Origin: Stagonosporopsis chrysanthemi
Taxonomy: Eukaryota; Ascomycota; Dothideomycetes; Pleosporales; Didymellaceae
Assembly: GCA_022560025.1 (NCBI GenBank)
Contig: JAFISE010000009.1
Coordinates: 62,001-126,000 of the forward strand
Direction of reading: 5' to 3'
Length of the DNA stretch: 64,000 nt
A program made the translations under genes and the position numbers. Every line of letters starts with the position of its first letter. Position 1 is the stretch's first letter. Shown one piece after another: positions 9,235-19,452 of the stretch. The notes beneath the pieces are model-generated. The model had not been told where the DNA came from. It worked only from the letters and a program-made list of their open reading frames with translations, and ran no database searches.

Positions 9235-10750
9235 GCTGCCCTTTGGGAATGTCGAAATCGAGATCGACACTAAGAAAGGATCAACTGTAGTAAGAAACTG
9301 ATTGCGGACGGTACAAATGCCCAACTTTGCATGTTTTGGTTGTGGGAATACCGCGCATATAGCCTCACGCACGCTGTTCACATGTAAAAACCGATGCAGA
9401 AAGTCTATCACACAGTGGAGACATTGGCATGCAAAGCTCCTCGAACCAGCAGTTCGCGCCGCAATCCTTCGTGTCGCTTGACCAAATGCCGCCAGTGAGA
9501 TTGAACTGTGCCGCAATCGTGCAGACTATTCATGACGGATCTAGAGATGACCCCACACCCTCACTTATTGAAGCCAGCCAACAACATTACAGTAGGCTGT
9601 GACTACATTGACAGTGTTTAGTTGCGGCTGGCACCGCTTGTGAAAGCCAGAATCTGATGCATAGGCTCACTCTGACTTGCACAATCTAGGCGCACGAACA
9701 AGCGGCAATCGAACCCGGCTGCCAGGACCCGAGCGCTTGTTCTATGTCTTGTACAGCTGAAGAAACGGGCCGTAGAAGTGATAAACATTGTTCATTGCCT
9801 ATGCTGTCTAGGAGGTGGTTAGATCACCTTAGAAGCTCATCCTTCAGTATCAGAAGAGAATACAGTTAGCTTCATGAGCATAAAATCTAGTGTTCGTGCA
9901 ACAGCCTTGATGGTCCCCATTCGAAATCTGTCGCAGTGAGTGCAAGCAGTGCGGGAAGATTTGAGGATTGAACTGAGGTTCTATTGGGTGAAGCTACGAA
10001 CAGTATGTATACATGGGTAGCTGTAAACAGCGCTAGTGCAGGAGAGGCAGCCTCGTCTCACCAGAGGTGAGGTGCAACTGCACGTGAGGCTGGAGTGAGT
10101 AACTGTAACCACGTGGCATAGATCACATGATATTCTATTGTAGCAGGCACTGCCCGGTGTGGGCAAGTGCACTTACCTCTGAGCTGAGGGCTCCTGTAGA
10201 CGAACATCATAACATCACAACACGAGAACAGATAGCAATACAAGCGTTGACCCGCAGCACCCACTTGACACTGCTTATGCAGTTACAGTAACTGTGTGAC
10301 CAAAGGGGAGTACTATATGAAGCGGTCTCAAGGTCACGTGATTTGTCACGTGACGACGAATCTCGGTTTCCACCGATCACTCGCATAAGTTCCACAAATC
10401 AATCAGTCAGAGTGGTCGTCCAATAAGGACAGTACACGCGGGCAGGATCAGGATTGTCAAGATGACAAGTGAGCGTAAGCCAATCCAAACCTCTATGTGA
10501 GAGTACTGGCTTGGATAGGCGTAACATCAGTCTGGGGATCCAGATAAGATCGGACTGTATATTGTGAGCGTCTATACATCGGACGAGTTGCTGAGATTAC
10601 TTCCGTACGACGTTCATCCAGAGAAAGATAGGCTCTTCCGGGCAGTGTCCTAAAAGTTTGTACAGATTGTATATTAAAGTATTTACAGTATCGAACGTAT
10701 GTGGTCACAATCTGCCGCGGAGACTGCTTCCTAGTCCAAGTGAAGGACGC
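9235..10750. other. Long intergenic region with a cluster of CACGTG sites
   Basis: 1.5 kb upstream of the P450 and downstream of the arabinanase. Four exact CACGTG hexamers lie at 10081, 10110, 10335 and 10347. A 9-bp inverted repeat (9696-9704 with 9734-9742) brackets a tRNA-B-box-like string, but no tRNA fold is present. No coding frame is supported. Confidence 0.5.
10333..10354. promoter_or_regulatory. Paired GTCACGTGA palindromes
   Basis: Two GTCACGTGA motifs (10333-10341 and 10345-10353) have centres 12 bp apart, slightly more than one helical turn. CACGTG with flanking T/A is the binding site of Cbf1/Pho4/USF-type bHLH proteins in fungi. It lies 1.1 kb upstream of the minus-strand P450. 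The target gene is inferred, not shown. Confidence 0.4.
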
Positions 10751-11816
10751 TCATACAACAGGCCAGCCACTGGACCAGTTGATCTTGTTGACACCGAACT
10801 GCTTCTGGCCGTCACCGTAGCCAATGCGGGTGTCGACGTAGTGGTAGTAGAGGAGAGGGCCCTCCTTGGGATCCCACCAAACTCCCTGCCCGCCGGGACC
10901 AAAAATCGAACCATGGGACTCGAGGACGGTGGTACCGCCACCCTCCGTGCACTTTTTGCCAGCTTTGTCCACAAAGCCGCTGGTAGCGCTCTTAGACCTG
11001 CAGACCTGGATCTTGTACTCCTGGCCCTTAGCGGGACGGTTGGTGTCGAAGCCGCAGCATTTGCCAACAGAGAAGAAGAGGTAGTGATAGTCGCCGTTCT
11101 TGGTGATAAAGGCTGTTCGGGTTAGCAAAAGAATCTATCACCGTCGAATTTCCAACACTTACGAGCTTCTTGGGCATGCTCTCCTTCCGGCTTGAAGGCA
11201 ATGTTGGTAGCCGCGCTACCGGACGTCTTCAGAGGGGGGTTGTTCATGTTCACTGAGAACAAGTCGTTCCAGAAGGAACCGAACGACATGACAAACTTGG
11301 AGCCATCCCAGTACAGTGCGCTATCAATGGCATTATAGTTCTTGCCAGCCTTCGAGGTGATACCAGTGCTGCCAAGATCGGTCCAGGAGCCGACTTTCAT
11401 AGTCTTGGAGGTCGCGACGCCGATTGCCGAGTCCTGGACACCGAAAGACGAGACGGTGTAGTACAGGTAGTACGTGTCGCCAACGAGAGTGACATCAGGA
11501 GCCTGGATGATGTTAGCAAAGGTCAGAAGTAGACCTTCATCGGGTACCTTACCCAGAGATCATCCTTGCCCTTCAGGTTGATTTTAGAGCCCGAAGGAAT
11601 GGCGGCGCCCTTGTAAGTCCAAGGACCGGTGACAGAAGGAGCAGTGTGAATTGCAATCTTTCCTCCGGTAGAGAAACGGTAGTACGTTCCATCAGAGTGA
11701 CGAATGAGCGCGGGGTCGTGAGCGTTGTTGCAAACACCGCTACACGCCATGGGGTTGGCATAGCCGTAAACCACACTGACTGCCGAAAGCAGCGAAGCGA
11801 TAACTGACGAACGCAT
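10751..11816 (-). CDS. Endo-1,5-alpha-L-arabinanase (glycoside hydrolase family 43)
   Basis: Three exons: 11816-11553, 11502-11163 and 11112-10751 (two 50-nt introns), total 321 aa, the usual size. A signal peptide lies at 1-18. The five-bladed propeller residues of GH43 are visible: HDPALIRH with the base Asp near the start, NAIDSALYWDG with the middle Asp, and EHAQE-APFI with the acid Glu, the last motif split by intron 2. It also has DLWAPDV and the substrate-cleft strings HGSIFGPGGQGVWWD and LLYYHYVD. Family knowledge: cleaves alpha-1,5-arabinan in pectin side chains outside the cell. Together with the cutinase it points to growth on plant matter. The start was chosen at the ATG directly before the signal peptide. 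Confidence 0.93.
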
Positions 11817-13740
11817 CCTGGCGGTCGATGAACGAATGACAATGGGTGAAAAGATCAACTGCTTGGAAAGATAGAGTAATACCAAAGGGTGAGAGTCATC
11901 GCATGTATATAGTAGCCTTGCAGGATCAAGGAGCTCCCACAATCTCGGAACCCTGTACGAAGCGGCATGGTAGCCCGACCATTCTCACGGCGGTGAATGG
12001 TGGAAAGGGCTAGCTCCGGGTAGAGCTGCAAGTGCCGTGACGGAGATTTTACAGGATCAATATGCTTGGTCGGTAAGACAGTTTGATTTGGTGTAGACAG
12101 GAGGGATCTTGGATGAGAGCACGGTTGTGGCGGACAGAACAGCGCGCCTGACATGTCATGGAGGAGGGCCCGTGACGAGAGCTACTTTGGCAAGAAGCTC
12201 AAGAAGGTCGGCTGTAGTGGCCGAGACGTGAAACTAGGGGCTGAGCTGAATAGGGCCAGGTCTTACAGCGGGTCATTTGTGGGGCTGTAAACATGAAACA
12301 CCACCCGAGTCTCGACCGACCCACGACTCTGATCCGATGATGTTCAAATGCACAAAACCCAGCGCAATTCAATCCTTTGACTAGAGATTGGAGATCATGG
12401 CCGTGCATACAAGATCGAACAGTCGACCATATCCATCCCGTGCGATGCGTGTGAGGCCAGAATCAGTCCGGGACGATATGCTTTTCAAGCAGAGACACTG
12501 CGATGCCTATCCACTTATGATAATCATCTCGACAACAGCATAGCAAAGATAAAGCCGCTTTGAAGATAGGAGAAGAACGAAGCTTAGCATCTGATCGACC
12601 GTCATTTCAGCAGGGGCCTTGCGGTTTCCACTGTGAAGGATGAATCGACTCTCCGATGGCAGGGTAGAGCCTTAAGCTTCGACGACAAGCCTTCAGACGC
12701 TCAAGACATATGCTTCGCTGTTCTTGACGCGTCTTACTGGTCATGACCCGGTCGATGTGGCAGCTGTTGCGCGTCGGATAGATTGAATAGTGGGTGTTGC
12801 AATAAAGTTTAAATCGAGTTAGTCGTCTCTTCGTACTCGTATCTGTGCCGCCGTGCTAATAAGGGTATGCAATTCGATGCAACTTTTGTGGAAATCCCAG
12901 GAGTTTCGAAGTGCCGTGAACTTGCCGATATCCGTGAGCCCGTGACTTCTTTGCCAAGCAGCGTCTCCATCGTCGCAACGGAAGCTACAGAACTGGCATC
13001 ATCCACACAACGCTTCTACAACACCAAGAGCGAGTTTGTACCAATATCGGCGCGCTTCACAGAGCCTACGTGGGAAGAGCGACGAGAACATCTAGAGTTG
13101 ACCACGAACGTAGAACTACTGCGATATAGAGCGCTTCACGGAGCGTTCGTTTAGGAGACCACGGAACCCCGCGATATGTGACATAGCCACCTGTTGTAAT
13201 AAGCGGCGAAAAAAATGAACCTCTTCCTCAAGAGTCTCTTCGTAGGATGAAGGTAGCTATGAAAGATAGCATGGCCTTCGGCGGTCGCCGAGACTATGTG
13301 GCCGCCAGCTGCCAACAGCATACCAGCTCAGTCGGAAAGCGGAAGACAGTCGGAGCCTCAACTGACGGCAAAACATGCAGATAAAGCGCGTTGATTAAGA
13401 AAGTCACAATTGCGACGTAGTCAACGTCTTGGACGCGTGCGCAGTAAATCTGATGAGCCTGACGTCGCGGATGGTCAACCCTCCGTACAATGCGAAAGTC
13501 CCAACGGAGAAAAGGTGGCGTCGCCTAATAGTCGTGGTTCTCGAGTCCATCTGCTTGTTGTTTGATGGAGAGACATGGGAGATCAGTTGTGTCGTCAATT
13601 TTGGTAGATCGCCACGATCCCAAGGCGTTATCAGCAGCCCCGCTATCGCACGCATCTCTTAGTGCCTCGACTTCCCACCAAATGAACGGCATGCATGGCT
13701 CCATGTAGACTTCCACATCTTTCTTTCTCGTCAAGTTAAG
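11817..13740. other. Intergenic region between arabinanase and P450 (divergent)
   Basis: 1.9 kb holding the promoters of both flanking genes. One plus-strand ORF (listed separately, 12867-13154) is the only coding hint. No repeat or RNA gene was seen. Confidence 0.5.
12867..13154 (+). CDS. Possible small hypothetical protein
   Basis: An ATG-initiated frame of 95 codons whose composition (mixed charged residues, WEERREHLELT..VELLRYR near the end) looks more like a real helical protein than the surrounding noise. It matches no family I recognise. It lies alone in a 1.9-kb intergenic region on the same strand as the downstream P450. It may equally be chance or a decayed gene. Confidence 0.2.
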   Translation: MQFDATFVEIPGVSKCRELADIREPVTSLPSSVSIVATEATELASSTQRFYNTKSEFVPISARFTEPTWEERREHLELTTNVELLRYRALHGAFV

Positions 13741-15198
13741 ATGGCGATGCTCGATCTTTTGTTGAGCACGTTCCTGAAAAGTCCCGTCGTCTCGACAACG
13801 ACAGCATTCATTTCGCTGATCCTGGCCCGTACCATCTATCGAATTTACCTCCATCCACTGGCCCATATACCTGGCCCCATCTTGCCAAAGATAACATCTC
13901 TATGGCTGCACTATCACGCTTATATTGGCGATGAAGCCAGCACCATTCACCGTCTCCACGCACAGTACGGCCCGTATGTGCGTGTGTCGCCAAATGAAGT
14001 CGACATTAGCGATGCCGATGCCGTGCAGCCCATCTATGTCACTAGGGGTGGCTTCATGAAAGCACCCTGTTATGCCAATTTCGACATTGACGGCCACAAA
14101 TCGATATTCTCTACCACAAGCCCCGACTATCGAGCGCCAAGAGCCAAAGCCGTGGTGCCAATGTTCTCGACGAAGAGCCTGCGCGAAAATCGAGACGCGA
14201 TTGCTGGTTGTGTGGATCGCATGGTGAAGAGACTGGGCGAAGAAGCACGCACCCATAAAGCGGTGAACGTGCTAAATCTGACAAGAGCGTTAGCTGTCGA
14301 TGCCGTATCGACGCACTTGTTCCGCGAGAACTATGATGGTGTCAGCGAAACAGGTCCAACTTTGAGTGTGAGCGCGTTCGTGGATGCTTTCGTGGCTGTT
14401 GGACGCTTTTTCTATCTCCCAAATGTCGTCTTCGTTTGGCTGGAGTGGGCAATCGGAAAGTGGATGGCCGACCATGAGACTGAAGAGAGCATGACCCTTG
14501 TCGACAAGTTTGTCAGAAACTTGGTTTCCGGTACGTCTGCTAAGTCGCAAACATATCCGGGCCGCTTGATGGCTGCTGGTATCAGCAACTCGGAAGTGGA
14601 AGCACAGTGCAAAGATCTTCTGTTTGCAGGTACCGATTCGACGGGTATGAATCTGGCAACGATAATCAGAGGTCTCGTTATGTGCCCCGAGAACTACGAA
14701 AAATTAAAGCGAGAAGTGGAAAGTAACGCCGCGCTGGGCGCAGAGGCTGAAGACGTTCAAGCTCTGCCCTATCTCACTGCAGTGGTCAAGGAAGCTCTAC
14801 GAATTAGCATGGCAAACCCTACACGCCTTCCTCACGTGGTACCGACGGGCGGCTGGATGTTTAAGGGTACATGCTTCCCGGCAAAGTCGATAGTTGGATG
14901 TTCAGCTTATGAACTTCACTTCAACGAGAGCGTTTTCCCCGAGTCGCGCAAATTTGTGCCAGAACGCTGGCTCGATCCCACAGAAGACATGTCGCGGTCA
15001 TGGTTTGCTTTTGGGGCAGGCAGTCGAGCGTGCATAGCCAGGAACCTAGCGACATTAGAGCTGCACCTCGCTACAGAACGACTAGCCAGCAGTAGAGTAC
15101 TTGATGGTGGGCGCGTAGTGAAGGACGGTGATGTCAAGATCTATGAGTGGTTTAATTCCAAGGTTGAGGGAGAAAAGATAGACATCGTGTGGCCCTAA
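13741..15198 (+). CDS. Cytochrome P450 monooxygenase (intronless)
   Basis: One uninterrupted frame of 485 aa with all P450 landmarks: N-terminal anchor about 17-36; the fungal hinge YRIYLHPLAHIPGPILPKIT; YGPYVRVSPNEVDI; helix I FAGTDST; ExxR as KEALRISMANPTRLP; PERW; and the heme loop FGAGSRACIARNLA with Cys about 431. Family knowledge: the VRVSPNEVDI and hinge pattern is typical of fungal P450s of secondary metabolism (CYP65/CYP52-like clans), but I cannot assign the family or substrate. It differs sharply from the four-exon P450 at 7.6-9.2 kb, so the two are not recent duplicates. Lack of introns in an intron-rich neighbourhood is mildly unusual. No backbone biosynthetic gene is nearby. Confidence 0.93.
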   Translation: MAMLDLLLSTFLKSPVVSTTTAFISLILARTIYRIYLHPLAHIPGPILPKITSLWLHYHAYIGDEASTIHRLHAQYGPYVRVSPNEVDISDADAVQPIYVTRGGFMKAPCYANFDIDGHKSIFSTTSPDYRAPRAKAVVPMFSTKSLRENRDAIAGCVDRMVKRLGEEARTHKAVNVLNLTRALAVDAVSTHLFRENYDGVSETGPTLSVSAFVDAFVAVGRFFYLPNVVFVWLEWAIGKWMADHETEESMTLVDKFVRNLVSGTSAKSQTYPGRLMAAGISNSEVEAQCKDLLFAGTDSTGMNLATIIRGLVMCPENYEKLKREVESNAALGAEAEDVQALPYLTAVVKEALRISMANPTRLPHVVPTGGWMFKGTCFPAKSIVGCSAYELHFNESVFPESRKFVPERWLDPTEDMSRSWFAFGAGSRACIARNLATLELHLATERLASSRVLDGGRVVKDGDVKIYEWFNSKVEGEKIDIVWP

Positions 15199-16616
15199 AA
15201 GGCCATGCATGCTCGTTCAGACTGAGATACCATCCATACTATCACACTTGAGCGACCAATTAGTTCATCCACGTTCTGGGGAAGCCCCCTGTTTGATTTT
15301 ACCCTTAAAAGATTCGCGATATGTTCGAAAAACGCTCAATTGCTTTCCGGTGGCTTCAGTCTCGAAATAGACTGGCGTACAGCTAGAAGAAAGATAAATA
15401 ATGCACGGCGGTTGGCCATTTGGTCCAGAAATGTCGGCAGAGATAACCTTCTCTTAACAGAGAGAAATGTAGTGATCTTGAATTCAGGATTGATTCAGAA
15501 GCAGTCCAAACATTCGCTTCCAGCAGGTCAAACGGGAGGATTCAGATACGACCAAGTATGAGCGCAGACGAAGTGCGCTCTTGATCAGCATATCAGTCAG
15601 CTAGACCAACAAGTGAAGGTCAAGACATCTTTCCGATCGCGTCAGTGCTGTCGGACTTGACCTCCGGAGCGCAGTGCGCGGCGATTCGCACTACTGCAAG
15701 TTGATGTTGTACAATGCTGGTTCGAGGCTGTGTCGTCCTGCAGGCCAACATCCTTGCCTTGCCGACACTTTGGCATTGGGACTCACAGCCCTGGTTAATG
15801 GGACAAAGATATCTGCATTCCATCGCAATGCCACGTGCGGGTCGTCTCTCCGGTGAATGAATATTTAACGTGTGACCATCGAGAGACTTCTTGGAAGCGT
15901 GCAACCGGTGTAAGACGGAGGAATGCAGACTAGAGATAGAGTTGGCGAGGCATGACGTTGGCTGTTTGCAGCTTTGCGGCGGCTGGCGGCTGACAGGCCG
16001 TTCAACGTTGTGTGTGGAACGGCCGGATCGGAAGGGGGTTGCCTGCTTACACACCCGTCGGCATCTCTTTGCACACCTGTATCGAAGTAACAACAATTGG
16101 TGTCACCATCGCGGGGTGCATCTTTGTGCAACATCGCATAACTTCAGGATAAGCAATCTGATCCTGAGATGTCATGAATACTCCCATGAAGCAGTGCTCA
16201 TTGCCTTTCCTGAGGAGCCGAGTACTTGACAGCGATGACATCACACAACGCCGTCAGAGACATCGTCTAGCGAATTTTTGCGGGGAAACCTCGCACCTCC
16301 ACCATGCATCGACACACGAAGCTGCACGCAACGGCCCACAAACCATCGTGATCAACACCCTTCCGGTTGTATTGCCAAGGATTCACTACGCTTGCTTGCT
16401 CTTGTCCCGAGCACGATGACCAGCCACATACGTGTCGCACATGCGCGTCTGTGCACACCAGCGGCAGCTATGGCAGGTTTCTTTGACGCTTGCCGTCGTA
16501 CGACCGGGTGCATGCACCGGTGTAAAAATACATAATAGAGGAAGCCGTCCTTGTGTGTACCTGAACTGCTTTCCCCAGGTTCTCATCGCTTTGACCTGTT
16601 CATTGGGAGACTCACT
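15199..16616. other. Intergenic region upstream of trehalase
   Basis: 1.4 kb without a supportable gene. Several overlapping frames on both strands contain no recognisable domain. It should contain the trehalase promoter. Confidence 0.5.
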
Positions 16617-18688
16617 ATGCGGTCCTTCGCTCTCCTTGCCAGCGTGCAACTGGCGTCTGCCTTGTATCAGAACGGCTCCGTCATAGCACCTTGTGATTCG
16701 CCTATCTACTGCTATGGAGACCTGCTCCGTGAGATCGAGCTCGCCCGTCCGTTCGCAGATTCAAAGACCTTCGTCGATCTGTAAGTTCCGGTACGCAATT
16801 TGCCATGCATGTTATTGACGATTTCAGACCCACAATTCGCCCACTGGATGAGGTTCTTAGGGCGTTCAGCAATCTCACAAAGCCTGTTCAGAACAACACT
16901 GAGTTGAACAATTTCCTGACTACTTACTTCGGAGAAGCCGGCTCAGAGCTGGAACCCGTGCCCACGGACGAACTTGAAACCCAACCCGACTTTCTTGAGA
17001 ATGTAAATAGCTCCGTCATCGTGGACTTCACTCGCCAAGTGATCGACATCTGGCCTGATCTGACCAGACGTTATGTTGGTGCCAGCAACTGCACCGGATG
17101 TGTTAATTCATTCATCCCCATCAAACGCACCTTTGTGGTTGCTGGCGGTCGATTCCGCGAACCATACTACTGGGACTCTTTCTGGATCGTCGAGGGCCTG
17201 CTACGCACCAAGGGATCCTTTACTCAAATTGCCGAGAACATCATCGAGAACTTTTTGGATCTCGTTGAAGAGATCGGCTTTGTGCCCAACGGCGCACGAA
17301 GGTACTACGAGAATCGGTCGCAGCCGCCGTTGCTGACCCAGATGGTCCGCGTATATGTCGAGTACACCCAAAACTACACCCTGCTTGAACGTGCCTTACC
17401 TGTGCTCGAGCTAGAATACGAGTTCTGGGTCAATAACCGCTCTGTCACACTCGAGCGCGGTGGCAGGAACTACACTCTCCACCACTACAATGTCTCAAAC
17501 ACCCAGCCGCGCCCTGAGTCTTACCGTGAGGACTACATCACAGCGAACAACTTGACCTACTTCAACGAAGAGGGCGAGCAGTTCAATGCAAGCCAGCCCC
17601 TCAACGATACCCAGAAGGCAGGTCTTTACGCCGATCTCGCCTCCGGAGCCGAATCTGGATGGGACTACACCTCTCGCTGGCTGAAAAACCCATCTGATGC
17701 TGTCAACGACAACTTCTTCCCTCTGCGCTCGCTGAACGTCATCAACACCATCCCTGTCGAGCTGAACTCAATCCTGTACTATAACGAGATCACCATCGCC
17801 GAGTTCCACCGCCGCGAGGGCAACTACAGCGCTGCGCGGCAATGGGCTGAAATCGCCAAGAACCGCAGCGAGGCCATGACCGCTATCCTGTGGAATGCGG
17901 AGCACTACAGCTACTTCGACTACAACCTGACATCCAGCGCACAGAACATCTACACCCTTGCCGACAACACCAGCACGCCCCTCTCACTTGCCGGTGCACC
18001 ATCAGGCTACCAGGTCGGCTTCCAGCTCAGCCAGCTGTTCCCCTTCTGGACCGGCGCCGCGCCCGAGAGCATCAAAAACAGCCCGACTGCGCTCCGTCGC
18101 GCGTTCGCGCGTGTTGAAGAGGCACTGGACACCGAGGCCGGCGCGCTCTCCGCAACCAATCTGTTCACGGGCCAGCAGTGGGATGAGCCCAACGTCTGGC
18201 CGCCGCTGCAGTACACGACCATCAAGGGTCTGCTCAGCGCGCCGCTCGAAATCGGCGAGGACGACGACACCCAGGCCGCCGAAGACTACGTCTGGACGCA
18301 GGACCTCGCCCTCCGCCTGGCCCAGCGCTACACGGACTCGCTCTACTGCACGTGGCGGTCCACGGGCGGCGCGACGGAGGACGAGCCCCAGCTGCCTGGC
18401 GCAGAGGGCAACGGCACGATTTTCGAGAAGTACAGCGACGAGGCAATCAACGCGCGCGGTGGCGGCGGCGAGTACGAGGTCGTGGAGGGCTTTGGGTGGA
18501 GCAATGGCGTGCTGATCTGGGCTGTGGATGAGTTTGGGCAGAAGTTGACGACACCGGATTGTGGGAATATTACTGCGGCGACCCCGACTACGGAGGCGAG
18601 GAGGAAGAGGAGCGCCATGGAGGTTTATAGGAGGGATGCGGCGTGGATTAAGGGTACGAAGGCGAACCAGATGTCTCGCAAGAAATAG
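16617..18688 (+). CDS. Secreted trehalase (glycoside hydrolase family 37)
   Basis: Two exons: 16617-16780 and 16828-18688 (47-nt intron, GTAAGT..CAG), total 674 aa. A signal peptide lies at about 1-16. Both GH37 signatures are visible: GGRFREPYYWDSFW and QWDEPNVWPPLQ. The catalytic acid is the Asp in ESGWDYTSRW, and the base is the Glu in IFEKYSD. Many N-x-S/T sites and the secretory N-terminus suggest a glycosylated extracellular or cell-wall enzyme. Family knowledge: hydrolyses trehalose to two glucose. It lacks the regulatory phosphorylation and calcium-binding N-terminal domain of cytosolic neutral trehalases. The C-terminus ends in a basic tail rather than a GPI signal. The coding sequence becomes notably GC-rich from 18050 on. 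Confidence 0.93.
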
Positions 18689-19452
18689 GGGCGGGAGCAT
18701 TTTTGTCGTGCGTGGAAAGTTGAGTCAGTATTCTCACGTTAAGCTAATATCAATCGGTAAGCAATGTTGCACATTGCCATATACAACACATACTTCCACT
18801 TCAATCTCCGTTGTGTGTACACAGGAAGAGCTTTGGAGCCATCCACACGCAGTTCCATGTTCCTCTATCCATTCTGTGTACAGCGAAGGGGTCCTCGCAC
18901 GTCGCGCTCGGCTGCTAGCCAACCACACCACCCCAACCTGCGCTGCATCTCTCTGCGCGCACCAACCCACCACCTGCACTACCCTCAGCTTCCCAAGTCC
19001 CCCCACCGCTCCAGCACAACCCAGCGCGTGCCCACCCCCGACACAAGCGGAAATAGTAGCCACCCGCATCGACTCATCAGGCAAGCCGGCTACGCAGTGG
19101 CAACCGGCTATATGGGCTTTTCGCCCCCTGGGATACTGTCGGTGGTGGGAAACCCCAGATTCGCATCGGAAGACCGCCCGGCGCGCATCCCCGCTGGTTC
19201 GCGCGCGTCGCGCTTCCCCGCGTGTCGTCCCAAAGAGGCAACCCGGGGCCCTTGCTTTGCGATCTTGGGTAGGGAATCGAGGAAGGGCAGTGACGTCGAT
19301 GCTAGGGAACGGGAAGGGGTATTTGTAGACGGCGGTCCGGGCGTGATGCGTGGGTTGCTCACTGTTTAAGGCTGCTATTTGTGGTGCGCGCCTGTATATT
19401 CTGCTATTCTCGTATTTCTGTTGCTTTTGTCTTTCGGAGATTCAAAAGCACG
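18689..19452. other. Intergenic region upstream of the transketolase-like gene
   Basis: 764 bp. The stretch 18890-19060 is strongly C-rich on + with repeated CCACC/CCCCA strings, plausible for stress-type (CCCCT/CCCCA) or carbon-regulated sites. Long frames here are products of the skewed composition. Confidence 0.45.

Noticed and set aside
9690..9745. tRNA gene on the minus strand
   Set aside because: Only a B-box-like string is present; T-arm and acceptor stems do not pair and there is no A box at the right distance.
18561..19328. 255-codon plus-strand frame overlapping the trehalase end
   Set aside because: Begins inside the trehalase gene in another frame and runs through C-rich intergenic DNA; composition artefact.
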